A DNA stretch of 39,761 nucleotides from Acidimicrobiales bacterium (GTDB lineage Bacteria; Actinomycetota; Acidimicrobiia; Acidimicrobiales; MedAcidi-G1): positions 1-39,761 of the forward strand of contig JAKURV010000019.1 in assembly GCA_022452035.1 (NCBI GenBank), written 5' to 3'. Shown piece by piece: positions 1-10,989 of the stretch. Each line of letters begins with the position of its first letter. The first letter of the stretch is position 1. The notes under the pieces are model-generated. The model was not told where the DNA came from, did no database searches, and was given only the letters and a program-made list of their open reading frames with translations. The position numbers were made by a program, and so were the translations under genes.

Positions 1-96
1 CCGACCACGACGACGGTGGCGCCGACCACGACGACGGTGGCGCCGACCACGACGACGGTGGCGCCGACCACGACGACCGTGGCGCCGACCACGACC
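1..96 (+). repeat. 21-nt tandem repeat coding for PTTTTVA
   Basis: The unit ccgaccacgacgacggtggc(g) is repeated four times from the first base and then decays (a fifth unit begins at 85). In frame 1 it encodes Pro-Thr-Thr-Thr-Thr-Val-Ala. The array is cut by the window edge, so its true length is unknown. Such low-complexity Thr/Pro linkers are common in secreted actinobacterial proteins. Confidence 0.85.
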
Positions 97-153
97 AGCA
101 CCCGACCCCCAGCCCGCGGGATGGTCCCTCCCCGGCCGGTCTATATCGGCTGA
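1..153 (+). CDS. C-terminal end of a Thr/Pro-rich protein (partial)
   Basis: Frame 1 is open from the window edge to a TGA at 151-153 and gives 50 residues: four to five PTTTTVA units, then a short basic tail ending in Pro-Val-Tyr-Ile-Gly. No folded domain is visible. Frame 3 also reads through the repeat (Asp/His/Gly-rich) but would run into prs, so frame 1 is preferred. In mycobacteria glmU lies upstream of prs, but nothing here identifies GlmU. The function cannot be assigned from this fragment. Confidence 0.55.
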   Translation, partial: PTTTTVAPTTTTVAPTTTTVAPTTTTVAPTTTSTRPPARGMVPPRPVYIG

Positions 154-226
154 TCCGCGAGCGGGAGAGCCGACCTATGCTCCACTTCCGGAACTCCCAC
201 CGCCGACGAGAGCACCCACGCCCCTC

Positions 227-1207
227 ATGGAACTGGTCACCCACAAGAAGCTGTACCTCGTCGCCGGTCGGATCAGCCGACCGCTGGCCGAGTCGATCGC
301 CGCCGAGCTGGGCGAGTCGCTAGGCGAGCCGAACCTGGCCGACTTCTCGAACGGCGAGATCCACTGCCGGTTCTCGGAGTCCATCCGAGGGTCTGACGCC
401 TTCATCATCCAGACCCATTGCCATGCCGGGGACATGTCCATCAACGACGCCCTAATGGAGCACCTGATCATGGTGGACGCAGCCCGCCGGGCCTCGGCCA
501 AACGAATCACCGTGGTTTGTCCCCACTATGGCTATGCCCGCCAGGACCGCAAGGCCTCAGGACGTGAGCCCATCACGGCCAAGCTGGTGGCCAACCTGTT
601 CAAGGAGGCAGGGGCCAGCCGCCTGGTTAGCGTCGACCTCCACTCTGGCCAGATCCAGGGCTTCTTTGACGGTCCTGTCGACCACCTGACCGCCATGCCG
701 GTGCTGGTCGACCACCTCCGGTCCCTAGAGGGAGACCTGACCATCGTCTCGCCCGACGCCGGCCGCGTGAAGGTGGCCGAGCGCTACGCCATACAACTCG
801 GGGCCGACCTGGCCATCGTGCACAAGCGGCGCAACCACTCGGCGTTTCACTCCGTGGAAGCCAAGGAGGTCGTCGGCGAGGTGGACGGCAAGGTGTGCAT
901 CCTCGTTGACGACATGATCGACACGGCGGGCACCATCTGCGCGGCGGCCGACCAGCTCACGGAACGTGGTGCGGCCAGGGTCGTCGCCGCCACCACCCAC
1001 GGGGTGTTCTCCGGGCAGGCCATGGAGCGTCTGGCCGCCTCGTCGATCGAAAAGATCATCGTGACCGACACCGTGCCGCTGCCCGAGGACGCCGACCACG
1101 ACCTGATCGAAGTGCTGTCGGTGGCACCCCTGATTGCCAGGGCCATCGACGCCGTATTCGAGGACACCTCGGTCAGCGAGATCTTCGGTGGCAACAACCT
1201 GGCCTGA
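227..1207 (+). CDS. prs: Ribose-phosphate pyrophosphokinase
   Basis: This enzyme makes PRPP from ribose 5-phosphate and ATP in the cytosol for nucleotide, His and Trp synthesis. The 326 residues match the family length. Visible hallmarks are the N-terminal FSNGEIHCRF segment, YARQDRK near residue 105, the SVDLHSGQIQGFF stretch, and the PRPP-binding loop V227-DDMIDTAGT-236. The ATG start at 227 has no strong ribosome site, but the family start motif follows closely. It opens a conserved actinobacterial block (prs-rplY-pth-mfd). A candidate -10 box TATGCT lies at 176-181. Confidence 0.96.
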   Translation: MELVTHKKLYLVAGRISRPLAESIAAELGESLGEPNLADFSNGEIHCRFSESIRGSDAFIIQTHCHAGDMSINDALMEHLIMVDAARRASAKRITVVCPHYGYARQDRKASGREPITAKLVANLFKEAGASRLVSVDLHSGQIQGFFDGPVDHLTAMPVLVDHLRSLEGDLTIVSPDAGRVKVAERYAIQLGADLAIVHKRRNHSAFHSVEAKEVVGEVDGKVCILVDDMIDTAGTICAAADQLTERGAARVVAATTHGVFSGQAMERLAASSIEKIIVTDTVPLPEDADHDLIEVLSVAPLIARAIDAVFEDTSVSEIFGGNNLA

Positions 1208-1269
1208 GCCGGGCCCGATCACCAGCCGTCGGTCATTGCCCAGGTCACCCGACCGGCCCGTGAGATCCA

Positions 1270-1279
1270 CCGGTAGACT
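1270..1279 (+). promoter_or_regulatory. Candidate extended -10 promoter of rplY
   Basis: CCGGTAGACT contains TAGACT (TAnnnT) preceded by CCGG. The same CACCGGTAGnnTC arrangement precedes coxS at 9596-9605. No clear -35 box is visible. Transcription from here would give a leader of about 55 nt before the L25 start. Confidence 0.35.
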
Positions 1280-1339
1280 CGCCCGTCGGTTCCCACGGGA
1301 CCGGCCATGCGCCTCCCCTCCGCCCCAGAAAGCCTTCCC

Positions 1340-2044
1340 ATGAGCGAGATCGTCCTCTCCGCCGAGACCACTCGGGTCACCGGAACCCGATCCAGCCGCC
1401 GCCTCCGGCGGGCCGGGCGCGTTCCCGCCGTGGTCTACGGCCTCTCCCAGGATCCGGTCAGCATCGACGTGGCGTGGAGCGACCTCCGCCTCGCCTTGAC
1501 CACCGATGCCGGCGTCAACGCCGTCATCCACCTCGAGCTCAGCGGTGAGAAGCAGATGTCCATCGTCAAGGACATCCAACGTCACCCGGTGCGGCGCGAC
1601 GTCACCCACGTGGACTTCCTTCGAATCGACCCCAAGCAGGACGTGACCGTGGACGTGCCGATTGTCATGATCGGCGAGGCCAAGGAAGTCACCGACGCCG
1701 ACGGCATGGTCGACCAGAACCTGTTCAGCCTGACCGTGAACGCCGCTCCGGACAGCATCCCCAACGAGTTCGAGGTGGATATCTCGGGCCTGACAATCGG
1801 GGACTCCCTGCGCGTTGGCGACATTGTCCTCCCGTCCGGCGTCACCACCGACGTCGACGTCGAGGAGACGGTGGCCGTCGGCATGATCACCCGCTCGACG
1901 CTCGAGGCCATGGCGGCCGACGAGGCTGCGGAGGCCGAGGCACTGGCGGCCGAGGAGGCAGCCGAGGCAGCCGAGGGTGAGGGCGACGAGGCTTCTGCCG
2001 ACGACGCTGGTGCCGCCGCCGACGAGGCCGCCGACGACGAGTAG
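1340..2044 (+). CDS. rplY: 50S ribosomal protein L25/general stress protein Ctc
   Basis: This 5S-rRNA-binding protein of the large ribosomal subunit is the long Ctc/TL5 type. The N-terminal L25 domain (residues 1-90, with a basic TGTRSSRRLRRAGRVPAVVYG segment) is followed by the beta-rich C-terminal TL5 domain (to about 190). The last 45 residues are an Ala/Glu/Asp-rich acidic tail typical of actinobacterial members. An upstream in-frame ATG at 1307 exists, but MSEIVLSAE at 1340 is the usual family start. It is followed within 16 nt by pth. Confidence 0.93.
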   Translation: MSEIVLSAETTRVTGTRSSRRLRRAGRVPAVVYGLSQDPVSIDVAWSDLRLALTTDAGVNAVIHLELSGEKQMSIVKDIQRHPVRRDVTHVDFLRIDPKQDVTVDVPIVMIGEAKEVTDADGMVDQNLFSLTVNAAPDSIPNEFEVDISGLTIGDSLRVGDIVLPSGVTTDVDVEETVAVGMITRSTLEAMAADEAAEAEALAAEEAAEAAEGEGDEASADDAGAAADEAADDE

Positions 2045-2060
2045 CGGTCAGGGCCGACCC

Positions 2061-2672
2061 GTGCTGTGGCGGTCCCGAGCCGGACGAACCGGCGAACCGG
2101 CGGCCTGGATGGTTGTCGGTCTGGGAAACCCTGGTGACCGGTATGCCGGCACGCGCCACAACGTGGGCGCCGACGTGATCGGCCTGCTGGCCGACCGCCA
2201 CGGCGGGACGCTGAAACGCTCCAGGGAACTTGCCCTGTCGTGTGAGGTGCGTGTCGACGGTGAACGGGTAGCTCTGGCTTTCCCGCAGACGTTCATGAAC
2301 GAATCCGGCCAGTCCGTCGGCCGCCTGATCCGTCGCTACGGCATCGAAGATCCCGGGAGGATCGTGGTCGTCCACGACGAGCTGGACCTCCCGGTCGGGG
2401 GGCTACGGATCAAGGCAGGGGGTGGCCTGGCTGGTCATAACGGCCTGCGGTCCATCACCGCCCACCTGAAGACCCAGGACTACCTCAGGGTCCGCATCGG
2501 AGTCGGTCGCCCACCAGGCCGCCGGTCGGGTGCCGACCACGTGCTACGCCGCCCTGGTCGGGCCGAAGCCGACGAGTTGGGCATCGTGGTACAAGAGGCG
2601 GCGGACGCCGTGGAGGCCGTGCTGGCCGACGGCGTGGACGCCGCCATGTGCCGCTTCAACGACCGTTCGTGA
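2061..2672 (+). CDS. pth: Peptidyl-tRNA hydrolase
   Basis: It releases tRNA from peptidyl-tRNAs that drop off ribosomes. The hallmark VVGLGNPG, TRHNVG (catalytic His in RHN), the FMNESG segment, HDELDLPVGGLRIK and GGGLAGHNGLRS are all present. The start is uncertain. A GTG at 2061 gives 203 residues with a basic N-terminal extension ending in W-MVVGLGNPG, a context I recall in related actinobacterial proteins. The ATG at 2109 gives a minimal 187-residue enzyme. It sits between rplY and mfd, as in mycobacteria. Confidence 0.88.
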   Translation: MLWRSRAGRTGEPAAWMVVGLGNPGDRYAGTRHNVGADVIGLLADRHGGTLKRSRELALSCEVRVDGERVALAFPQTFMNESGQSVGRLIRRYGIEDPGRIVVVHDELDLPVGGLRIKAGGGLAGHNGLRSITAHLKTQDYLRVRIGVGRPPGRRSGADHVLRRPGRAEADELGIVVQEAADAVEAVLADGVDAAMCRFNDRS

Positions 2673-2697
2673 AACGGTCAGCGACCAACCACCACCG

Positions 2698-5600
2698 ATG
2701 ACCGCCATTCTGGGGGCCCTTCCGGCCCTCCTTGACGACGAGCCGGCCCTCGCCTCGGTCCTTGGCCGCCGGTCGGCCGCCCTGGCCGTCGCCGAACCGG
2801 CTCGGGCCATGGTGCTGGCCGCCCTGGTGCAACGTGCCGGACGCCTCCCGCTGATCGTTGCCGTCCCGACCGGCCTGGAGGCCGAGCGCCTAGCCAACGA
2901 CCTTCGCCTGTATCTCGGTGACCGCGCCGTCGAATCCTTCCCCGCCTGGGAGACCCTGCCCTTCGAACGGGTCAGCCCGGGCGTCGAGACCATGGGCCGG
3001 CGTCTCCGGGTCCTGCACCGGCTCAGCGACCTGGAGGACCCCCCGGCGGTAGTCGTGGCCTCCGGTCGGGCCCTCGTGCAGAGACTCGGCCCTGGGGCGG
3101 GCCGGACGCCGCCCCAACGAATCGGCCCGGGCGACATGGTGGACCAGAGCAACCTGGTGGCCGACCTGATAGCCACCGGCTACCGCCGCGAGTACCAGGT
3201 TGAGCACCGGGGGGAGATGGCGGTCCGGGGATCCATCGTCGACGTATGGCCGTCGACGACCGACGCCCCGTTCCGTATCGACCTATGGGGCGACGAGGTC
3301 GACCGGCTGACCGAATTTGGGGTGGCCGACCAGCGGGCCACCGTGCATCGCGCCGAGGTGGAGATCTACCCGTGTCGCGAACTCATCCCAGACCAGGAGG
3401 TGCGGGAGCGGGCCACCGCCCTGCTAGCCGAGCAGCCCTGGGGGCGCGAGCAGTGGGACCGCTTAGCCGATGGCGAGCTGTTCGATGGCATGGAGTCCTG
3501 GTTGCCCTGGCTGTCAGGCGATGAGCGGGTGCTCTTCGACCTGGTCGACAACGACGCCTTGGTGGTGGCCGTAGAACCCCGTCGCCTTCGGGACCGGATT
3601 GCCGACCTACGGGCCGAGGAGGCCGAGCTGGCCACCACGCTGGCCGCCACCTGGGGGGCCGACGGAACGGCCTTCCCGCGCCTGCACACCGAATGGGAAC
3701 GCCTGCTGGTCCACACCGAAGCGCCGGTCTGGACGATTGCCGCCGTTCCGGACAGTCCAGGGGTAGAGACCGTGGTTGCCTCCGGATGGGGACGTGACGC
3801 TCTGGTCGACGAGGCCGAAGGCGTACCGGGCCGCCTACGCCGCCTCCTGGCCGACGGACACCGGGTGGTGGTGGCCGCCGACGGACGCGGCTCGGTCGAT
3901 CAGCTGGCCCGACGCCTCCGCGACGCCGGAGTGGAGGTCGTCCCGATGGCCGGTGACGAGGTGGGGAAAGATCCAGGCGCCTCACTGGTCGTGGCCCCCG
4001 TGGAGAGCGGCTTCGTCCTCCCCGAATCCCGGCTGGCCGTAGTCACCGAGTCCGAGCTGACCGGACGCCGCCGGACCCGACGCCGGACCCGTCCCCGGCG
4101 CACGGCAGCAGTCCGGGTCTTTGAAGACCTTTCACCAGGGGACCACGTCGTCCACGAGCAGCACGGTGTGGCCCGCTTCGGCGGCCTGGTGACCCGGACC
4201 CTGGGCGGTGTCGAACGCGACTACTTGCTGCTGGAGTACCGGGGCGACGACCGGCTCTACCTTCCCACCGACCAGATCGATGCCATCAGGCCGCACACCG
4301 GAGGTGAGACGCCCAGCCTCAGCCGGATGGGGGGCGCCGACTGGCAAAAGACCAAGGCCCGGGTGCGCTCCGAGGTGGCCGAGATCGCCCAGGAACTCGT
4401 CACCCTCTACCAGGCCCGAACCACTGCCGCCGGCCACGCCTTTGCCGAGGACACGCCGTGGCAGCGCGAGCTGGAACAGTCCTTCAGCTTCCAGGAGACG
4501 CCAGACCAGTTCCGGGCCGTCGAGGACGTCAAGGGCGACATGGAACGGCCGGTGCCCATGGACCGGCTGGTGTGCGGCGACGTGGGATTCGGCAAGACCG
4601 AGGTGGCGGTCCGAGCCGTCTTCAAGGCCGTCCAGGACAGCCGACAGGCCGCCGTACTGGTTCCGACCACTCTGCTGGCCCAACAACACGGCCAGACCTT
4701 CCGCGACCGCTTCGCCCCGTACCCCATCCGAGTTGAGGTCCTCAGCCGATTCCTCACCACCGCCGAGGCCCGGCGAGTTGTCGCCGGGCTGGCCGACGGG
4801 TCGGTGGACGTGGTGATCGGCACCCACCGCCTTCTCTCCGACGACGTCCGGTTCAAGAAGTTGGGCCTGCTGGTCATCGACGAGGAACAGCGCTTCGGGG
4901 TCGTCCACAAGGAGGCGATCAAGAAAATTCGGACCGGGGTGGACGTCCTGACCCTGACCGCCACTCCGATCCCGCGGACGCTGGAAATGTCGCTGACTGG
5001 CATCCGTGACCTCAGCCTCATTAACACCCCACCTGCCGACCGCCAACCGATCCTGACCTACGTCGGCGACTATGACGAGCGACCGGTGGCCGAGGCCATC
5101 CGCCGAGAACTCCTCCGGGAAGGCCAGGTCTTCTTCGTACACAACCGGGTGCACGACATCGACCAGGTAGCGGGCGGGGTCCGCGAACTGGTCCCGGAGG
5201 CCCGAGTGGCCGTGGCCCACGGCCAGATGGACGAAGCCACCCTGGAATCGGTGGTCATGGACTTCTGGGACGGCGGGTACGACGTCCTGGTATGCACCAC
5301 CATCATCGAGTCGGGCATCGACATGCCGACCGTCAACACGTTGGTGGTGGACAGGGCCGACCTGTTGGGCCTCGGACAACTTCACCAGTTGCGGGGCCGG
5401 GTGGGTCGGGCCGGCCAGCGGGCCTACGCCTACCTGTTCACCCCTCCGGACCGGGCTCTCAGCGAGGAGGCCCACGAGCGGCTACGCACCATCGGCGAGA
5501 CCACCGAGCTGGGGTCGGGATTCCGGATTGCCATGCGGGACCTGGAGATTCGGGGGGCCGGCAACCTGCTGGGCACCGGCCAGAGCGGCCACATCGCCGC

Positions 5601-6174
5601 GGTCGGCTACGACCTCTACTGCCAGATGGTCACCGAGGCCGTGGCCGAGTTGGCTGGGACCACGACACCCGACGTGCCGGAGATCCGCGTCGAGCTCCCG
5701 GTCGACGCCCACCTGCCCGACGACTACGTGTCGCGTAGCGACCTCCGCCTGGAGGCCTACCGGCGTCTGGCCGCCGCCGGGACCAGCCCGGACCCGGCCG
5801 ACGTGGACGCCGTGCAAGCCGAGTGGGAGGACCGGTACGGTCCGGTGCCCGAGCCCGCCCGGGCTCTGCTGGCCGTGGCCCGCCTGCGGACGGCCTGCGT
5901 GGCCCGGGGCATCACCTCCGTAGTAGCCACCCGGGGTCCGGGGCTGGGTGGGCCCGATCTCCTGGCCCGCTGCGCCCCCGTGGTCCTGCCCCTAAGCCGT
6001 CAGACCCGGCTAGCTCGGCTTCACAGCGACGCCCGCTACAAGGAAGGGCCTCGCCAGCTCCTCCTGCCCGTAGGCCGGAACGACCCAGCCGGTGCGCTTA
6101 CCCAGTTGCTGGAGGACCTGGTGCCGGTGGCCGTCGAGGCGGTCCCGACCGACCAGACCGACGACCAGGCCTGA
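2698..6174 (+). CDS. mfd: Transcription-repair coupling factor Mfd
   Basis: This DNA translocase removes stalled RNA polymerase and recruits UvrA. At 1158 residues it has the normal length. An N-terminal UvrB-like region is followed by a short basic linker (TGRRRTRRRTRPRRT), the RNA-polymerase-interacting CarD-like domain (FEDLSPGDHVVHEQHGVARF), then the RecG-like motor. The motor has Walker A GDVGFGKTE (627-635), DEEQ (728-731), TATPIPRT and the QLRGRVGR motif. A C-terminal TRCF domain ends the protein. The ATG at 2698 is the first start codon after pth that leaves the expected N-terminus; the reading frame extends further upstream inside pth only by chance. Confidence 0.97.
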   Translation: MTAILGALPALLDDEPALASVLGRRSAALAVAEPARAMVLAALVQRAGRLPLIVAVPTGLEAERLANDLRLYLGDRAVESFPAWETLPFERVSPGVETMGRRLRVLHRLSDLEDPPAVVVASGRALVQRLGPGAGRTPPQRIGPGDMVDQSNLVADLIATGYRREYQVEHRGEMAVRGSIVDVWPSTTDAPFRIDLWGDEVDRLTEFGVADQRATVHRAEVEIYPCRELIPDQEVRERATALLAEQPWGREQWDRLADGELFDGMESWLPWLSGDERVLFDLVDNDALVVAVEPRRLRDRIADLRAEEAELATTLAATWGADGTAFPRLHTEWERLLVHTEAPVWTIAAVPDSPGVETVVASGWGRDALVDEAEGVPGRLRRLLADGHRVVVAADGRGSVDQLARRLRDAGVEVVPMAGDEVGKDPGASLVVAPVESGFVLPESRLAVVTESELTGRRRTRRRTRPRRTAAVRVFEDLSPGDHVVHEQHGVARFGGLVTRTLGGVERDYLLLEYRGDDRLYLPTDQIDAIRPHTGGETPSLSRMGGADWQKTKARVRSEVAEIAQELVTLYQARTTAAGHAFAEDTPWQRELEQSFSFQETPDQFRAVEDVKGDMERPVPMDRLVCGDVGFGKTEVAVRAVFKAVQDSRQAAVLVPTTLLAQQHGQTFRDRFAPYPIRVEVLSRFLTTAEARRVVAGLADGSVDVVIGTHRLLSDDVRFKKLGLLVIDEEQRFGVVHKEAIKKIRTGVDVLTLTATPIPRTLEMSLTGIRDLSLINTPPADRQPILTYVGDYDERPVAEAIRRELLREGQVFFVHNRVHDIDQVAGGVRELVPEARVAVAHGQMDEATLESVVMDFWDGGYDVLVCTTIIESGIDMPTVNTLVVDRADLLGLGQLHQLRGRVGRAGQRAYAYLFTPPDRALSEEAHERLRTIGETTELGSGFRIAMRDLEIRGAGNLLGTGQSGHIAAVGYDLYCQMVTEAVAELAGTTTPDVPEIRVELPVDAHLPDDYVSRSDLRLEAYRRLAAAGTSPDPADVDAVQAEWEDRYGPVPEPARALLAVARLRTACVARGITSVVATRGPGLGGPDLLARCAPVVLPLSRQTRLARLHSDARYKEGPRQLLLPVGRNDPAGALTQLLEDLVPVAVEAVPTDQTDDQA

Positions 6175-6182
6175 CCGTCCCC

Positions 6183-6188
6183 TAGCAT
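6183..6188 (+). promoter_or_regulatory. Candidate -10 box (TAGCAT), near-leaderless start
   Basis: TAGCAT ends 9 nt before the GTG start of the PpiC-type lipoprotein, so transcription would begin at or next to the start codon. Confidence 0.35.
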
Positions 6189-6197
6189 CCACTCCTC

Positions 6198-7096
6198 GTG
6201 GCACCCGCTTCTCACACCCTGTCGTCCGGCCGCCTTCTAGCAGTCGCACTGGTCCTGCTGGTGGTCACGGCATGCGGATCGACGACCATCGCCGTCCGGG
6301 TGGGTGCCTCCACGCTGGACCGCGACGCCGTGGCCATCCTGGTCTCGGAGGTCACCGGCCAACCGGTCGGCGGGAGCCTCGACGCCGTCGTGGCAGCCGG
6401 CGTGGTGGACCGTTACGTCCGTTACGAGGCCCTGGTCGACCTGCTGGCCGAGAACGGCGTGGTGGTCACCGACGACGACCAGGCGGCTGCCCGGGACCGG
6501 CTCCTGGCCGCCGGGATCGATCCCGGAGACCCAAGCCTTCCCCGAATCACCAGATGGCAGGCCGCCCTGGACCTGGTGGAGGTCGGCGTTCCCGGCGTAC
6601 AGGCCTCCTACGACGGCAATGCTGCCCTGCTCGGCCACGACCTGTGTACCAGCCACATCCTGGTCTCAGAAGAGGACGATGCCCACGCCGTCCTCCATCT
6701 GCTCGCTCAGGGCGAAGATTTCGCCATTCTGGCCGGCAACGTGTCCCAGGATCCGGGGTCCGCGCAGAACGGTGGTGCTCTGGGCTGCGTGCCGTTGGGC
6801 GCCTTCGTTCCGACCTTCGAACGTGCCGCCCTCGGGGCGCTAGCCGAGGGTCGGACCCTGGTCGGGCCGGTGCCCAGCCAGTTCGGCTTCCACGTGATCC
6901 GCATCGATGAGGTCCGGCGAGTTGACCCGGTGCCGTTCGCCGAGTTGGACCAGCGCCGGTCGGCCGCCCTGCTCCAGATCGCCGGGCTGACCCGCACGGT
7001 CGAAGTCGAGTCCCGCTACGGCACCTGGGACGCCGCCGTGGGCCGGGTTGCATCGCCGCCGGGGCCTTTGGCTCCCGCCCTGGCCCGGCTGGGGTC

Positions 7097-7100
<4 letters not shown>
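6198..7100 (+). CDS. PpiC/SurA-type peptidyl-prolyl isomerase lipoprotein
   Basis: This is a predicted extracytoplasmic foldase. The N-terminus carries a lipoprotein signal: hydrophobic LLAVALVLLVVTA followed by lipobox Cys26. A SurA-like N-terminal helical region spans about 30-150. A rotamase (parvulin) domain spans about 155-240, with CTSHILV, the QDPGSAQNGGALGCVPLG segment, and FGFHVIRIDEV. At 300 residues it has normal length for a single-parvulin protein. It lies between mfd and mazG; in mycobacteria the lipoprotein lpqU lies between mazG and eno instead. Its stop overlaps the mazG start by 4 bp (GTGA). Confidence 0.87.
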
Positions 7101-9227
<2,127 letters not shown>

Positions 9228-9231
9228 CCCC

Positions 9232-9558
9232 GTGCGGCCCGCCACCACCCGCCGCCTGGCCTTCCTGGGGGTGACCGTGGCCGCCATGCTGGCCGCCCTA
9301 ACGCTGGGCGTGGTGCCGTTTCGCGACTGGCTGGAGCAGAGAGAGCGCACGGCCGAGCTCCGAGTCGAGGTGGCCGAGGTGGAGGCCGTCAACCAGTCGT
9401 ACGAAGAGCGGATTGACGCCCTCAACACCGACGAGGAGATCGAGCGTCGGGCCCGCAGCGAGTACAACCTGATCCGACCGGACGAGGAGGCCTACGCCGT
9501 GCTCCCGCCGCCCCGGTCCGAATACCCGGTGCCCGGGATCTGGCCCTTCGCCGACTGA
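9232..9558 (+). CDS. ftsB: Septum formation initiator, FtsB/DivIC family
   Basis: This small bitopic divisome protein has 108 residues: a short basic N-terminus, one membrane helix (about 8-27, LAFLGVTVAAMLAALTLGVV), then a coiled coil with Leu/Val/Ala heptads (EQRERTAELRVEVAEVEAV), and the typical RARSEYNLIRPDEEAY segment. The GTG at 9232 lies 4 nt after the eno stop. The position after eno is conserved in actinobacteria (compare Rv1024). There DUF501 and ppx follow directly; here they are displaced by about 12 kb. Confidence 0.9.
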   Translation: MRPATTRRLAFLGVTVAAMLAALTLGVVPFRDWLEQRERTAELRVEVAEVEAVNQSYEERIDALNTDEEIERRARSEYNLIRPDEEAYAVLPPPRSEYPVPGIWPFAD

Positions 9559-9595
9559 GCGGTCCGGTGGCGGGTGTCGTCCCGCCCAAGGACCA

Positions 9596-9605
9596 CCGGT
9601 AGTGT
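9596..9605 (+). promoter_or_regulatory. Candidate extended -10 promoter of the coxS operon
   Basis: CCGGTAGTGT contains TAGTGT and matches the arrangement before rplY (CACCGGTAGnnTC). A purine-rich ribosome site (GGAGAGGGGAGA, 9637-9648) follows, directly before the coxS ATG. Confidence 0.35.
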
Positions 9606-9651
9606 CCGCTGCCTCGGGACCGACGCCAACCGGCGTGGAGAGGGGAGACCG

Positions 9652-10113
9652 ATGCAGGTATCGATGACCGTCAACGGGTCCAACGTCTCCCACGACGTCG
9701 AGCCCCGGACGCTCCTGGTCCACTACCTGCGTGAGCAGACCGGCCTGACCGGCACCAACATCGGCTGCGACTCGTCGTCATGCGGGGCTTGCACCATCCA
9801 CGTGAACGGCGAGGCCGTGAAGTCATGCACGATGCTGGCCGTCCAGGCCGACGGGCAGGATCTGACCACCATCGAGGGCCTAGCCGACGGCGACACGCTG
9901 CACCCCATGCAGCAGGCCTTCCACGAATGCCACGCCCTGCAGTGCGGCTACTGCACCCCCGGCATGGTCATGGCCGCCGTCTCACTGCTCGACGAGGTGC
10001 CCGACCCGACCGAGGCCCAGGTGCGCGAGGGTCTGGAGGGGAACCTCTGCCGGTGTACCGGCTACCACAACATCGTGGCCGCCGTCCTGAAGGCTGCCGG
10101 GTCGTCGCAGTGA
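9652..10113 (+). CDS. coxS: CoxS-type [2Fe-2S] subunit of a molybdenum hydroxylase
   Basis: This is the small iron-sulfur electron-transfer subunit of an aerobic CO dehydrogenase or related xanthine-oxidase-family enzyme. The N-terminal plant-ferredoxin cluster is bound by C39, C44, C47 and C59. The C-terminal helical-bundle cluster is bound by C98, C101, C133 and C135 (QCGYC and LCRC). The 153-residue length is standard. The ATG at 9652 is preceded by a good purine-rich ribosome site. coxM overlaps its end by 4 bp. Sequence alone does not separate CO dehydrogenase from other members without the large subunit, which is not present in this window. Confidence 0.92.
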   Translation: MQVSMTVNGSNVSHDVEPRTLLVHYLREQTGLTGTNIGCDSSSCGACTIHVNGEAVKSCTMLAVQADGQDLTTIEGLADGDTLHPMQQAFHECHALQCGYCTPGMVMAAVSLLDEVPDPTEAQVREGLEGNLCRCTGYHNIVAAVLKAAGSSQ

Positions 10114-10934
10114 TCCCGGTCCCTTTCGATTACGAGCGGGCCACCTCAGCCGAGCACGCTCTGGCCCTGCTGGCCGAGCACGGAGACGACGCCAAACTCC
10201 TGGCCGGTGGCCACTCGCTCCTGCCGCTCATGAAGTACCGGCTGGCCGCTCCGGCCCTGGTGGTCGACATCGGCCGGTTATCCGACCTGTCGTACGTTCG
10301 GGAGGACGGCGACGTACTGGCCATCGGGGCGCTGACGCGCCACCGGGACGTAGAGACCAGCGACCTCGTGCGAGCACAGACCGGCCTGCTGGCAGCAGCT
10401 ACGTCCAAGGTTGGCGACCCCCAGGTGCGCCACCGGGGCACCCTCGGGGGCTCGTTGGCCCATGGCGACCCGGCGTCCGATCTTCCGGCCGCCCTGATCG
10501 CCCTGCGAGGTTCGGTCGTCGTTCAGGGTCCGGCCGGACGCCGAGAGGTGGCCGTCGACGACTTCTTCACCGGGTTTCTGGAGACCGATCTGGCCCCCGA
10601 CGAGCTCCTAGTCGAGGTGCGGGTCCCCCGCATGCCCGAGGCCCGCTGGTCATTCCAGAAGTTCAACCGACGGGCTCAGGACTGGGCCATCGTGGGGGCC
10701 GCCGTGGTGGTCGACGGCGGTTCGTGCGGGGTGGGCCTGGTCAACATGGACTCCCGGCCCGTCCGGGCCGCCGGGGTGGAGGCAGCCGTGGATTCCGGAA
10801 CGTCGGCTGCCGACGCAGCTGCCGTGGCTGCTGACGGCCTGGAGCCGCCCAGCGACCTCAACGCGGGAGGCGAGTACCGGTGCCACCTGGCCCGGGTCCT
10901 TACCCGCCGTGGCCTGGAGGAAGCAGGCTGCTGA
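10110..10934 (+). CDS. coxM: CoxM-type FAD-binding subunit
   Basis: This medium subunit carries FAD and passes electrons from the Fe-S centres onward. The two FAD-binding signatures are present: AGGHS at 32-36 and [13 protein letters not shown] at about 109-121. The C-terminal CODH-flavoprotein domain ends the 274-residue chain. The GTG start overlaps the coxS stop (GTGA). In most CO oxidisers the genes run M-S-L; here the order is S-M and no large subunit follows. Confidence 0.92.
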   Translation: MIPVPFDYERATSAEHALALLAEHGDDAKLLAGGHSLLPLMKYRLAAPALVVDIGRLSDLSYVREDGDVLAIGALTRHRDVETSDLVRAQTGLLAAATSKVGDPQVRHRGTLGGSLAHGDPASDLPAALIALRGSVVVQGPAGRREVAVDDFFTGFLETDLAPDELLVEVRVPRMPEARWSFQKFNRRAQDWAIVGAAVVVDGGSCGVGLVNMDSRPVRAAGVEAAVDSGTSAADAAAVAADGLEPPSDLNAGGEYRCHLARVLTRRGLEEAGC

Positions 10935-10976
10935 CCGCTCCGGGCGGCGGACGGCTGACGCCGGCCTCCGTCGCCC

Positions 10977-10982
10977 TAGCCT
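10977..10982 (+). promoter_or_regulatory. Candidate -10 box, leaderless coxD
   Basis: TAGCCT lies 7 nt before the ATG at 10990, so the mRNA may start at the AUG. This would separate coxDE from coxSM transcriptionally. Confidence 0.4.
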
Positions 10983-10989
10983 GACGGGC

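Noticed and set aside
725-1609. 294-codon minus-strand frame over prs and rplY
   Set aside because: It is a shadow frame, rich in Gly, His and Asp, with no domain and no promoter.
4132-5475. 447-codon minus-strand frame
   Set aside because: It is antisense to the conserved motor domain of mfd and has no family features.
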